Shown piece by piece: positions 1 through 6,969 of a stretch of 41,466 nt of DNA (position 1 is its first letter; the number at the start of each line of letters is the position of its first letter). Under the pieces are notes generated by a model. The model saw only the letters and a list, made by a program, of their open reading frames with translations. It had not been told where the DNA came from and ran no database searches. The position numbers and the translations under genes are program-made. Location of the stretch: assembly GCA_947442825.1 (NCBI GenBank), contig CANEWU010000006.1:1-41466 (forward strand), given 5' to 3'. The DNA comes from Synechococcaceae cyanobacterium. Lineage in GTDB: Bacteria; Cyanobacteriota; Cyanobacteriia; PCC-6307; Cyanobiaceae.

Positions 1-28
1 CAGCTGACGGCAGACTGGGCGCAGGCCG

Positions 29-748
29 ATGTCGAGTTCCCGCGTGGCGTCCTCCCTCTCCCTGTTCCGGTCGCGGCGCGCCGCCCCCCTAGTGCCGATC
101 TTCGCCCTGCTGCTGGGCCTGGCGCTGCTGGTGGCGCCATCATTTCCCGCCCTTGCCCTGTCCCTGGGCGATCTACCGATCGAACCGCCCAGCGCCCGCG
201 TTCTCGACGACGCTGACGTGCTGAGCATCGCCTCCCGCACAGACATCGAACGTCAGCTGGACCAGTTCGGTGATGACCGGGTCGATGCCCGCCTGGTCAC
301 CGTCAGCCGACTCGACTACGGCCTGACGCTGCCGGAGCTCTCCCGCCAGTTGCTGGAGCGCTGGTCGAGCGCCCCCGGGGGGGATGCCCGCCTGCTGCTC
401 CTGATCGACAGCCAGACCAAGAGCGCCGCGATTGCTGCCTCTCCGGCCCTCGAACGCCAACTCCCGCCCGACCTGCTTCGCAGTACGGCCCGCACCACCA
501 TGGCCCAACCGCTGCGGGAAGGGAATCGTTATCGCCAGGCCAGCCTCGATGCCCTCGAGCGCCTCTCGACCGTGCTACGCGGCGGAGAAGATCCGGGCGA
601 ACCGGCGGTATCAGAGGCCACGGTGGTCGCCACCAACATCCCCACCCGCGAGGAAACGGCCAGCAGCAACGCCTTCACCTGGGTGGTGGTGTTGCTGGTG
701 GTGGGCACGATCGTGCCCATGCTCACCTGGTGGGTTTTCTCCCGCTGA
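29..748 (+). CDS. psb32: TPM-domain thylakoid protein, Psb32-type photosystem II repair factor
   Basis: Predicted membrane-anchored lumenal/periplasmic protein of 239 aa. It has a hydrophobic N-terminal segment (about residues 20-44, ending ALAL) that looks like a signal peptide, a TPM domain (about 54-165, including the RLLLLIDSQ strand typical of TPM proteins), a Ser/Thr/Glu-rich linker and one C-terminal transmembrane helix (about 216-237) followed by a short basic end. In cyanobacteria this architecture belongs to Psb32, linked to protection and repair of photosystem II. The only in-frame ATG after an upstream stop is at 29, so the start is firm. It is followed after 39 bp by pcxA on the same strand. 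A generic YgcG-like TPM protein cannot be excluded from sequence alone. Confidence 0.8.
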   Translation: MSSSRVASSLSLFRSRRAAPLVPIFALLLGLALLVAPSFPALALSLGDLPIEPPSARVLDDADVLSIASRTDIERQLDQFGDDRVDARLVTVSRLDYGLTLPELSRQLLERWSSAPGGDARLLLLIDSQTKSAAIAASPALERQLPPDLLRSTARTTMAQPLREGNRYRQASLDALERLSTVLRGGEDPGEPAVSEATVVATNIPTREETASSNAFTWVVVLLVVGTIVPMLTWWVFSR

Positions 749-787
749 CGCTGCCCTTTCTCCCCCTGCATTTCCTGGCGTGCGCCC

Positions 788-1933
788 ATGGGTCTGACGA
801 ACTGGATGGGGACCTTCGGCCGAGCCCAATCCCTTGATCTGAGCAACCACCTCGAGCGCGGCTACGAAGCCGCCCTGCTCATCCAGAGCCTCGAGATGGA
901 GTACTACAACGATCGCCCCGTGCGGCCGGAGCTCGAACTGCGCATCCCTAAGGGAACCCAGGCCCAGATGCTGCGCCGTTTCCGCGCTGCCCTTCAAATC
1001 TGTCGACAATCGCTGGATCTGATCGAGCCCCAACGGCAGGAGCTGGCGGGTCAGGAACTGCGCCAGCTTCAGCTGGTCGAATCGGTGGTGAGCCGCTACG
1101 ACGCAACCCGCAAACCCCTGCCCACGATCAGCCGCTCGCCCGAAGTGCTGCCCCGCAGCCTGATCGGCATGGTGGATCAGGTGCGCCGGCAGCTGGATCC
1201 TGAAGCGGAGGCCAGTGTGGTGGCGGGCTTCCGCCGCCGCCGCGATTCCACCTTGGTGTCGCTGCGCATCCTGCTGTTGTTGATCCTGGTGCCGATTCTC
1301 ACCCAGCACTTCATGCGGGCCCAGGTGGTCTCGCCGCTGGTGGATCACTTCTCCGGCAACAATCCTTTGCTGAGCTATCCGCGTCCCCAGCTGGAGGAAG
1401 CGGCCGTGCGCAAGCTTCGCGTGTTCCAGGATGAGATCGAGTTCGAGGCGCTGATCCGCGGCGAACCGGTGCCCAGCCGCCTCGAGATGCAGGATCGCTT
1501 GGCCGACCGGGCGAAGGAGCTGAAGCGTGAGGCCGATCAGGAGAGCACCCAGGCCATCAAGAACGTGTTGGCGGATCTTTTCGGGCTGCTTGGCTTCACG
1601 TTGGTGTGTGTGTTTGGGCAGAGGGATCTGCAGGTGCTGCGCAGCTTCATCGATGAATTGATTTATGGACTGAGTGATAGCGCCAAGGCGTTTGCCATCA
1701 TTCTGTTCACCGATATCTTTGTCGGCTTCCACAGCCCTGAAGGCTGGACGGTGCTGCTCGATGGCATCGCCCACCACTTCGGCCTACCGGCGCGGCAGAA
1801 TTTTGTGATGTTGTTCATCGCCACCTTCCCGGTGGTGTTGGCCACGATTTTTAAATACTGGATTTTCCGCTACCTCAACCGCGTGTCCCCCTCCTCGGTG
1901 GCCACGCTGCACAACATGAACGGCGGCGGCTGA
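788..1933 (+). CDS. pcxA: Proton extrusion protein PcxA (CemA family)
   Basis: Inner-membrane protein of 381 aa in the PcxA/CotA/CemA family, which in cyanobacteria supports light-induced, Na+-dependent proton extrusion and is homologous to the chloroplast envelope protein CemA. The N-terminal 150 residues are soluble and charged. Membrane segments are visible at about 156-176, 260-277, 299-314 and 338-361. The C-terminal half holds the conserved family core (FGLLGF, the DIFVGFHSPEGW stretch, and the final KYWIFRYLNR). The ATG at 788 follows psb32 closely. The stop lies 3 bp before the cobU start, so all four genes from psb32 to trmL probably share a transcript. Confidence 0.9.
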   Translation: MGLTNWMGTFGRAQSLDLSNHLERGYEAALLIQSLEMEYYNDRPVRPELELRIPKGTQAQMLRRFRAALQICRQSLDLIEPQRQELAGQELRQLQLVESVVSRYDATRKPLPTISRSPEVLPRSLIGMVDQVRRQLDPEAEASVVAGFRRRRDSTLVSLRILLLLILVPILTQHFMRAQVVSPLVDHFSGNNPLLSYPRPQLEEAAVRKLRVFQDEIEFEALIRGEPVPSRLEMQDRLADRAKELKREADQESTQAIKNVLADLFGLLGFTLVCVFGQRDLQVLRSFIDELIYGLSDSAKAFAIILFTDIFVGFHSPEGWTVLLDGIAHHFGLPARQNFVMLFIATFPVVLATIFKYWIFRYLNRVSPSSVATLHNMNGGG

Positions 1934-1936
1934 AGC

Positions 1937-2482
1937 GTGGTGGCGGTTCTCACCCTGATCAGTGGTCCAGCCGGCGGAGGCAAGAGCCGCTGGGCCGAAG
2001 AGCTTGCCAGCCGCAGCGGCCAGCAGGTGGTGTACCTGGCCACCGGTCCCCTGCTGCCGCACGATGGCGACTGGCAGGAGCGCCTGCGCCGCCATCGCAG
2101 TCGCCGACCTGCCCACTGGCGCTGCCGGGAGGTGGAGGGGGCTCTGGCCGAGGCACTCGGCGACCTGCGCAACGGCGAGATTGCGCTGGTGGATTCCCTC
2201 GGCACCTGGGTGGCGGCCCATCTCGATCTCGATGACGAGCTCTGGCGCCTGCGTTGCGCCCAGCTGAGGGTGGCCATCTCTGCGGCGGCGGCTCCGCTGC
2301 TGCTGGTCTGCGAGGAGGTGGGCTGGGGTCTTGTGCCCCCGAGCGCGGCAGGGGGCCGCTTCCGCAACCGCCTGCCCCGCTTGCAACGCTCCCTGGCGGA
2401 GACAGCCGATGCCAGCTGGCTGGTGCTGCAGGGCCGGGCCCTCGACCTGAACGCCCTGGGCCATCCGGTTCCACCCGATTGA
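1937..2482 (+). CDS. cobU: Bifunctional adenosylcobinamide kinase / adenosylcobinamide-phosphate guanylyltransferase
   Basis: 181 aa, normal length for CobU/CobP. The enzyme phosphorylates adenosylcobinamide and then transfers GMP to it, making the activated nucleotide-loop precursor of cobalamin. Visible motifs: P-loop GPAGGGKS at residues 10-17, the RHR-SRRP-HW segment at about 52-61 carrying the His (H53) expected to take GMP, and VDSLGTW at about 85-91. The start is a GTG 3 bp after the pcxA stop; a second GTG follows at once, so the exact start may shift by one codon. The stop is 3 bp before trmL. It is the only dedicated B12-synthesis enzyme here, but the cobalt-uptake unit at 6970-8890 makes a B12 theme. 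Confidence 0.9.
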   Translation: MVAVLTLISGPAGGGKSRWAEELASRSGQQVVYLATGPLLPHDGDWQERLRRHRSRRPAHWRCREVEGALAEALGDLRNGEIALVDSLGTWVAAHLDLDDELWRLRCAQLRVAISAAAAPLLLVCEEVGWGLVPPSAAGGRFRNRLPRLQRSLAETADASWLVLQGRALDLNALGHPVPPD

Positions 2483-2485
2483 GCG

Positions 2486-2965
2486 ATGGTGCGCGTCGTC
2501 CTTTTCCAGCCTGAGATCCCGCCGAACACCGGCAACGTGGCACGCACCTGTGCCGCCACCGAGACCGAGCTGCACCTGATCGAACCCCTGGGGTTCACGA
2601 TTGACGATCGCCACCTGCGGCGCGCCGGCCTCGATTACTGGCCGTGGGTTCCCCTCCATCGCCACAGCGACTTTGACGCCTTCACGGCCCATCGCCGCAG
2701 CCGGGGGGGGCGGCTGCTGGCCTTCTCCAGCCAGGCCCGCCTTACCTACAGCGCCTGGGCCTTCCGGCCGGACGACTGGCTCCTCTTCGGCCGCGAAAGC
2801 GATGGGCTGCCTGCCGGGGTGCTCGAAGCCTGCGAGGAGCGCTTGACGATTCCCCTGACACGCCACCGCCACCGGGAAGGGGGAGGCGTCCGCAGCCTGA
2901 ATCTCTCGGTGGCGGTGGGGGTCGCCCTGTTTGAGGCCCTGCGCCAGATCTCGCCTGTCCCCTAA
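2486..2965 (+). CDS. trmL: tRNA (cytidine/uridine-2'-O-)-methyltransferase TrmL (SPOUT family)
   Basis: 159 aa, the usual compact SPOUT methyltransferase. TrmL methylates the ribose of the wobble nucleotide 34 in certain tRNA-Leu species using S-adenosylmethionine. Signature segments are the N-terminal PEIPPNTGNVARTC, the central LLFGRESDGLP loop, and the C-terminal LNLSVAVGVALFEALRQ that forms the SAM-binding trefoil knot. Starts with ATG 3 bp after cobU, consistent with co-transcription. It is the last gene of the psb32-pcxA-cobU-trmL run; the next gene has a promoter-like element of its own. Confidence 0.93.
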   Translation: MVRVVLFQPEIPPNTGNVARTCAATETELHLIEPLGFTIDDRHLRRAGLDYWPWVPLHRHSDFDAFTAHRRSRGGRLLAFSSQARLTYSAWAFRPDDWLLFGRESDGLPAGVLEACEERLTIPLTRHRHREGGGVRSLNLSVAVGVALFEALRQISPVP

Positions 2966-3010
2966 GCGACGGCGAGCGGAGGGACGAAGGGCGCGTTGGC
3001 ACCCGCTCCC

Positions 3011-3039
3011 TTGCCGCTTCCAGTTCGGGCCGCTACTCT
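3011..3039 (+). promoter_or_regulatory. Putative sigma-70-type promoter for the M23 peptidase gene
   Basis: A TTGCCG box at 3011-3016 and a TACTCT box at 3034-3039 are separated by exactly 17 bp. This would place a transcription start near 3046, about 50 nt before the ATG at 3099. It lies in the 133-bp gap after trmL, the only sizeable gap in this plus-strand run. Both boxes deviate from consensus, so this is a pattern-based suggestion. Confidence 0.4.
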
Positions 3040-3098
3040 CTGCCGGACCCGGGGATGTCGGCTTCTCCACCGGGTTTTGTCCCTTGGGTGAATCCTGC

Positions 3099-4127
3099 AT
3101 GAAGCCATCCCGATGGATCCTGACTTCCCTGGTCGGCACCTCGGTCTGCCTCCCCTTGGTGGGGATTGCGACCGAAGACCTGGGAGGATCCGCCTCCACC
3201 GAGGTCCTTCTCGCCTCCCTCCCCCAGCGCAGCGACCGGGTGTGGGTTCAGGTGAGCCGGCCGATCAGCAATGAGGATCTTGCCTCCCAGCTCGGGGCCG
3301 ATGAGAGCCTCCTGGCCCGCCTGAACGAAACCGACGAAGACCATCGCTACCTCACGGGCGATTGGCTGGCCCTGCCGTCGCGCATGGCCGACCAAGCCAC
3401 CCGCATCGCCTCGCTCGATGCCAAGGCCCTGCGCCAAACCCTGCCGCTCCAATCACCGCCGCCGGTCACCAGCCCCTCAGCCCGCAGCACGGTGGTTCGC
3501 TTCGGCGACACGCTGGTGAAGATTGCCCAGCGCTACGGCATGACCCTGAGCGAACTCCTTTCGCTGAACCCTGGCCTGGAAACAGCCCGCCTTGTGGTTG
3601 GAAGCCAGGTGCACGTCGCCCAGTCTTCCCCTGGCCGTAATCGCCTGCTGCTGGGCCTCAAGCCCGTGGGCAGTGGTGGCTTGAGTTGGCCGGAGATGCC
3701 CCGCTTCGGCGAGGAGGAGCGTCCCGGCACATTCCAGAAGGGCTCGGTGGCCTGGGTCTGGCCTGCTCAGGGGGTGTTCACGTCCGGCTACGGCTGGCGC
3801 TGGGGACGTATGCACAAGGGCATCGACGTCGCCAACAACGTTGGCACGCCAATTGTGGCGGCTGCAGCGGGGCGCATCACCTACGCCGGTTGGCATGACG
3901 GCGGCTACGGCTACTTGGTGGAGATCACCCATGAAGACGGCAGCACCAGTATTTACGCCCACAACAGCCGCATTCTTGTGCGGGAGGGAGACGAGGTAGC
4001 CCTGGGACAAACCATCAGCGAGATGGGCAGCACGGGACGCAGCACCGGACCCCACCTCCACTTCGAAATCCGTCCCGTCGGTAGCGGGGCTGTGAATCCC
4101 CTGCAGTTTCTGCCCCCGCGGGCCTGA
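3099..4127 (+). CDS. LysM and M23 (LytM) peptidoglycan endopeptidase
   Basis: Secreted cell-wall protein of 342 aa. After a short hydrophobic N-terminus (residues 5-24) comes a degenerate LysM-like segment (about 49-93), a clear LysM (about 130-174: VRFGDTLVKIAQRYG to VGSQVHV), and a complete M23 domain (about 236-330). The zinc ligands are visible: H239 and D243 in HKGID, and H321 in HLHFE, with H319 as catalytic His. The family cleaves cross-bridges or stem peptides of peptidoglycan, or activates amidases. I chose the ATG at 3099 because the frame upstream is Arg-rich with no signal sequence, and the ATG gives a normal export signal. An elongator tRNA gene follows 45 bp downstream. Confidence 0.9.
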   Translation: MKPSRWILTSLVGTSVCLPLVGIATEDLGGSASTEVLLASLPQRSDRVWVQVSRPISNEDLASQLGADESLLARLNETDEDHRYLTGDWLALPSRMADQATRIASLDAKALRQTLPLQSPPPVTSPSARSTVVRFGDTLVKIAQRYGMTLSELLSLNPGLETARLVVGSQVHVAQSSPGRNRLLLGLKPVGSGGLSWPEMPRFGEEERPGTFQKGSVAWVWPAQGVFTSGYGWRWGRMHKGIDVANNVGTPIVAAAAGRITYAGWHDGGYGYLVEITHEDGSTSIYAHNSRILVREGDEVALGQTISEMGSTGRSTGPHLHFEIRPVGSGAVNPLQFLPPRA

Positions 4128-4155
4128 TCTAGCCGGGGTAGGGAGGCCCGTGGCT

Positions 4156-4161
4156 TACACT
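4156..4161 (+). promoter_or_regulatory. Putative -10 element for tRNA-Met
   Basis: TACACT lies 11 nt before the mature 5' end of the tRNA, the spacing expected for a tRNA promoter -10 box. No convincing -35 box is seen upstream in the GC-rich tail of the M23 gene. Confidence 0.35.
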
Positions 4162-4172
4162 CCCCTTAACGC

Positions 4173-4246
4173 GGCTCGGTAGCTCAGCTGGTTAGAGCGT
4201 GGGATTCATAACCCCAAGGTCGGGAGTTCAAGTCTCCCCCGAGCCA
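4173..4246 (+). tRNA. tRNA-Met(CAT), elongator type
   Basis: A full cloverleaf can be drawn. The 7-bp acceptor stem GGCTCGG/CCGAGCC has discriminator A; the D stem is GCTC/GAGC; the anticodon arm is TGGGA-TTCATAA-CCCCA with anticodon CAT and an A-C apposition at the base of the loop; the T arm is CGGGA-GTTCAAG-TCTCC-like with the canonical TTCAA. It lacks the three G-C pairs in the anticodon stem and the unpaired first base typical of initiator tRNA, so it is the elongator type (tRNA-Ile2 with a lysidine-modified CAT cannot be fully excluded). CCA is not encoded. Confidence 0.93.
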
Positions 4247-4290
4247 TTGCGCAAGTCCGCGTAACCCGTTGGTTGCGCCCTGATCGCCAA

Positions 4291-4317
4291 ACCTCCCGCG
4301 CTGCGGGAGGTTTTTTT
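4291..4317 (+). terminator. Rho-independent terminator after tRNA-Met
   Basis: Hairpin with a perfect stem CCTCCCGC/GCGGGAGG (flanked by AA/TT) and a 3-nt loop, followed directly by seven T residues. It lies 45 nt after the tRNA. It is also close to the 3' end of the convergent small gene at 4346-4684. Confidence 0.9.
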
Positions 4318-4345
4318 GCATGAATGAGGCGTTCTGCCCGGCCTC

Positions 4346-4684
4346 TCAGCGCATGTCGATCTGGTTGAGGCGGTCACGGAAGCTGGCCGAGGCTCCACTG
4401 CCGAAAGGCTGGTGACCCGGGCCTTCGCCGCCCTCCGGCAGCGCCTCCACCACCGTGACGGAGGGATAGAGGGCGGCGCTACGACGGGCCCGGGCGGGAG
4501 CCATGCCCTGCGGCCGGTTCTCCAGCACCCGCGTGAGGCTGCGGCTGCGGTTTGCCACCGCCACCGACTCGCCATCCTTGGGCCGCACCAGGGGATTGGC
4601 TTTCAACTCAGAGCGCACTTGGTTGAGTAGGCGGAAATGGCCTGTGCTGTTGTATTTGCGCAAAACCGTTGGGTCCCAGGCCAT
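4346..4684 (-). CDS. Conserved cyanobacterial hypothetical protein
   Basis: 112 aa, no assigned function. The N-terminus (MAWDPTVLRKYNSTGHFRLL) matches what I recall as a widespread cyanobacterial hypothetical family that begins with this motif, followed by NQVRSELKANPL and a basic/Ala-rich middle. There is no signal peptide, transmembrane segment or Cys pair, so it is probably a soluble cytoplasmic protein. I use the ATG at 4684 because the conserved motif starts there; an ATG nine codons upstream would add a non-conserved tail. It converges on the tRNA-Met terminator and diverges from the peroxiredoxin gene, with a 269-bp gap in which I see no convincing promoter pair. Confidence 0.75.
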   Translation of the reverse strand: MAWDPTVLRKYNSTGHFRLLNQVRSELKANPLVRPKDGESVAVANRSRSLTRVLENRPQGMAPARARRSAALYPSVTVVEALPEGGEGPGHQPFGSGASASFRDRLNQIDMR

Positions 4685-4953
4685 CAAAAAAAGTCGAGAA
4701 GGCGGATCCACACCAGCCTATGGCGCAGGGGAACCACGGCGGCAGGCTGATCCGTGATAGGTTGAAAAGGTTGCAACTGGTAGTCGGTACGACTTCGATC
4801 TGACCTTCGCCGATGCTGTACCCACAGTTGGCGAAGGAAAGGGTGCAGCACTCCTGGCACGTCGACCGTTCAGCGGCTGATGGCGCCACCGGGAATCCGC
4901 ACCCTGTCTCCGCTCCCGTTGCCCTCTCTTTCCCCAACCCCCTCGCGTAGACC

Positions 4954-5544
4954 ATGACCAGGCTCGTTGGCCTGCCGGCCCCCGATTTCACCGCCACTGC
5001 GGTGGTGGATCAGGAATTCAAGGAGGTGACCCTCTCCCAGTACCGCGGTAAGTACGTGGTGCTGTTCTTCTATCCCCTCGACTTCACCTTCGTCTGCCCG
5101 ACGGAGATCATCGCCTTCAGCGACCGCTACGGCGATTTCACCAGCCGCAACACCGAGGTTCTCGGCGTCTCGGTTGACAGCCAGTTCAGCCACCTGGCCT
5201 GGGTGCAAACTGATCGCAAAACCGGTGGCCTCGGCGACATCGCCTATCCCCTGGTGGCCGACCTCAAAAAAGAGATCGCCCGCGCCTACGAAGTGCTCGA
5301 TGAGGAAGCCGGCGTCGCTCTGCGCGGCCTGTTCATCATCGATCCTGAGGGTGTGATCATGCACAGCACGATCAACAACCTGCCCGTGGGCCGCAGCGTC
5401 GACGAAACCCTGCGCGTTCTGCAGGCCTTCCAGTACGTGCAGTCCCACCCCGATGAGGTCTGCCCCGCCAACTGGCAGCCCGGCGAGAAGACCATGAATC
5501 CCGATCCGGTGAAGAGCAAGGAGTTCTTCGCTGCGGTCAACTGA
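4954..5544 (+). CDS. Typical 2-Cys peroxiredoxin (AhpC/TSA family)
   Basis: 196 aa, thioredoxin-dependent peroxidase that reduces H2O2 and alkyl peroxides. The peroxidatic Cys48 sits in FVCPTE and the resolving Cys170 in EVCPANW, so it is a dimeric typical 2-Cys enzyme like the chloroplast 2-Cys Prx. A GGLG motif (91-94) is present and the C-terminal helix ends KEFFAAVN. Eukaryotic hyperoxidation-sensitive enzymes carry GGLG plus YF, so the FF variant suggests intermediate sensitivity (inference). The gene stands alone with its own terminator. Confidence 0.95.
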   Translation: MTRLVGLPAPDFTATAVVDQEFKEVTLSQYRGKYVVLFFYPLDFTFVCPTEIIAFSDRYGDFTSRNTEVLGVSVDSQFSHLAWVQTDRKTGGLGDIAYPLVADLKKEIARAYEVLDEEAGVALRGLFIIDPEGVIMHSTINNLPVGRSVDETLRVLQAFQYVQSHPDEVCPANWQPGEKTMNPDPVKSKEFFAAVN

Positions 5545-5567
5545 GCCGCCCAGCTGCGGCAGCATTT

Positions 5568-5590
5568 GGGGGCCCTCAGGCCCCCTTTTT
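5568..5590 (+). terminator. Rho-independent terminator after peroxiredoxin
   Basis: Perfect 7-bp stem GGGGGCC/GGCCCCC with a CTCA loop and a T5 tract at 5586-5590, starting 23 nt after the stop codon. On the other strand the hairpin lacks a T tract, so it serves the peroxiredoxin gene rather than the convergent purQ. Confidence 0.88.
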
Positions 5591-5605
5591 CATGGGGGCA
5601 TGCCC

Positions 5606-6259
5606 TCAGCCCAGGGCGGCAGCCAGCAGCCGCAGACCGTCGGTGCCGCCGGTCTGGGGATCGCAGGCCCGCTCCGGATGGGGCATCAACCCCAGCACAT
5701 TGCCCCCGGGGTTGCTCAGACCGGCCACGTCCCCCACCGAGCCATTGGGATTGGCCGCGTAGCGCAGCACCACGCAACCCTCACCCTCCAGACGCCGCAG
5801 TTCCTCACCCCCTACCTGGTAGCGCCCCTCCCCGTGGGCAATCGGCAGGGTGATGCGCTCGCCGGCGCCATAGTTCTGCAGCCAGCGGCAGGCTCCCGGT
5901 TGCACCTGGAGTGGCGCCGGCTCGCAGAGGAAATGGAGATCGCGGTTGCGGGTGAGCGCCCCAGGCAGCAGTCCCATCTCCGTGAGCACCTGAAAGCCGT
6001 TGCAGATGCCGAGCACAGGCCCGCCGCCGGCGGCGAACTGGCGCACCTCCTCAAGCACCGGTGCGAAGCGGGCGATGGCACCGCAACGGAGGTAGTCGCC
6101 GTAGCTGAAGCCCCCTGGCAGCACCACGGCCTCCAATCCCGCCAGATCCCGCTCCTCATGCCAGAGGAAGCGGGTGGGTCTCTCCAGACAACCCTCTAGA
6201 GCCCACTGCACGTCCCGGTCGCAGTTGGAGCCGGGAAACACCACGATGCCAATCGTCAT
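5606..6259 (-). CDS. purQ: Phosphoribosylformylglycinamidine synthase subunit PurQ (glutaminase)
   Basis: 217 aa class I glutamine amidotransferase. With PurL and PurS it converts FGAR to FGAM in purine synthesis, supplying ammonia from glutamine. The nucleophile Cys86 is in [11 protein letters not shown] and the His193/Glu195 pair is in MPHPERACD; the N-terminal FPGSNCDRD motif is typical. The ATG at 6259 has a purine-rich GGAAGGGG stretch just before it. purS is immediately upstream, with 10 bp between stop and start. PurL is not in this window. Confidence 0.96.
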   Translation of the reverse strand: MTIGIVVFPGSNCDRDVQWALEGCLERPTRFLWHEERDLAGLEAVVLPGGFSYGDYLRCGAIARFAPVLEEVRQFAAGGGPVLGICNGFQVLTEMGLLPGALTRNRDLHFLCEPAPLQVQPGACRWLQNYGAGERITLPIAHGEGRYQVGGEELRRLEGEGCVVLRYAANPNGSVGDVAGLSNPGGNVLGLMPHPERACDPQTGGTDGLRLLAAALG

Positions 6260-6269
6260 CCCCTTCCCC

Positions 6270-6527
6270 TCAACCGGCTTCGCGTACGTCCAGGGACCAA
6301 TCTTCGATCACCGGATTGGCGAGCAGACGGTCGCTGAGCAGCTCGAGCTGGGCACGGGCGGTGGCGGGATCGGGAGCTTCGAGCTCCACCTCGATCGCCT
6401 TGCCGATGCGCAGCCGGCGAACCCCTTCCACCCCGAGCCGTCCGGCGGCGGCACGGGTGGCCTCGCCGGCCGGATCGAGAACCGAGGGGCGAAGGGAAAC
6501 CTGGACTCTGGCGTGGAAGAGGGGCAC
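6270..6527 (-). CDS. purS: Phosphoribosylformylglycinamidine synthase subunit PurS
   Basis: 85 aa, the small subunit that bridges PurQ and PurL in the three-part FGAM synthase found in Gram-positives, archaea and cyanobacteria. Recognisable core: [18 protein letters not shown], then [16 protein letters not shown] and [14 protein letters not shown] at the C-terminus. The start is a GTG at 6527 (VPLFHARV), chosen because the conserved sequence begins there; the upstream in-frame extension is antisense to the neighbouring secreted-protein gene and not PurS-like. Likely co-transcribed with purQ. Confidence 0.93.
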   Translation of the reverse strand: MPLFHARVQVSLRPSVLDPAGEATRAAAGRLGVEGVRRLRIGKAIEVELEAPDPATARAQLELLSDRLLANPVIEDWSLDVREAG

Positions 6528-6619
6528 CGGCAGCAAGGCTTTTGTTAAATCTTGGCAGCCCGCCTGACACCCCCAAGGCCAGCGCCCCAGGGTGGAGACA
6601 GACCTTCGTCCCACCGGCC

Positions 6620-6955
6620 GTGGTGCCCCCTGGCCGAGCCCTCTCCATCCTCGCCTCCCTGCTTATCTGCACGAGCGTGGCCCCCGTGGCCTGGGCCGGC
6701 GAGGACATGCTGGTGCCCCTGCAGTGCCGGCTTGGCGAGGGGCCCTGGCAGGACTGCCAGATGCGGGTGGAAGAGCTGGGTGCCCACTGGTTCCTGCTGA
6801 TCGGGGAGAGGCGGATCGAATTCCGCCATGACGGCCGTGGCGCGGTCACGATGCAAGAGCAGGGCCGCACCCGGGAGGTGACCAGTCGCTGGAGGGAGGA
6901 TCACAGCCTTTGCTGGGATGGCACCTGCGCGCGCGGGGAGATCCCCCTCGACTGA
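6620..6955 (+). CDS. Small secreted conserved hypothetical protein
   Basis: About 111 aa from a GTG at 6620 (a GTG at 6623 or a TTG at 6542 are alternatives). A basic start, a hydrophobic stretch and an AWA-G cleavage-like site within the first 30 residues indicate export. The mature part has Cys in QCRLG, DCQMR, and the LCWDGTC pair, suggesting disulfides, and a short beta-rich fold (WFLLIGERRIEFRHDGRG). I do not recognise a domain of known function. It diverges from purS with a 92-bp gap and converges on cobW with 14 bp between stops. The start is the least certain part. Confidence 0.6.
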   Translation: MVPPGRALSILASLLICTSVAPVAWAGEDMLVPLQCRLGEGPWQDCQMRVEELGAHWFLLIGERRIEFRHDGRGAVTMQEQGRTREVTSRWREDHSLCWDGTCARGEIPLD

Positions 6956-6969
6956 CATCTCAGGCAGCC

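Noticed and set aside
2931-3098. N-terminal extension of the M23 peptidase frame
   Set aside because: The extra 56 residues are Arg-rich, precede a proper signal sequence, and overlap trmL and the promoter-like element. The ATG at 3099 is preferred.
1784-3199. A 471-codon open frame on the minus strand
   Set aside because: It spans the opposite strand of pcxA, cobU, trmL and the peptidase gene, all of which have family motifs. Composition is typical of a shadow.
4685-4953. Small RNA in the gap before the peroxiredoxin gene
   Set aside because: No Yfr1-type motif, hairpin with T tract or convincing promoter was visible, so I report only an unannotated 269-bp gap.
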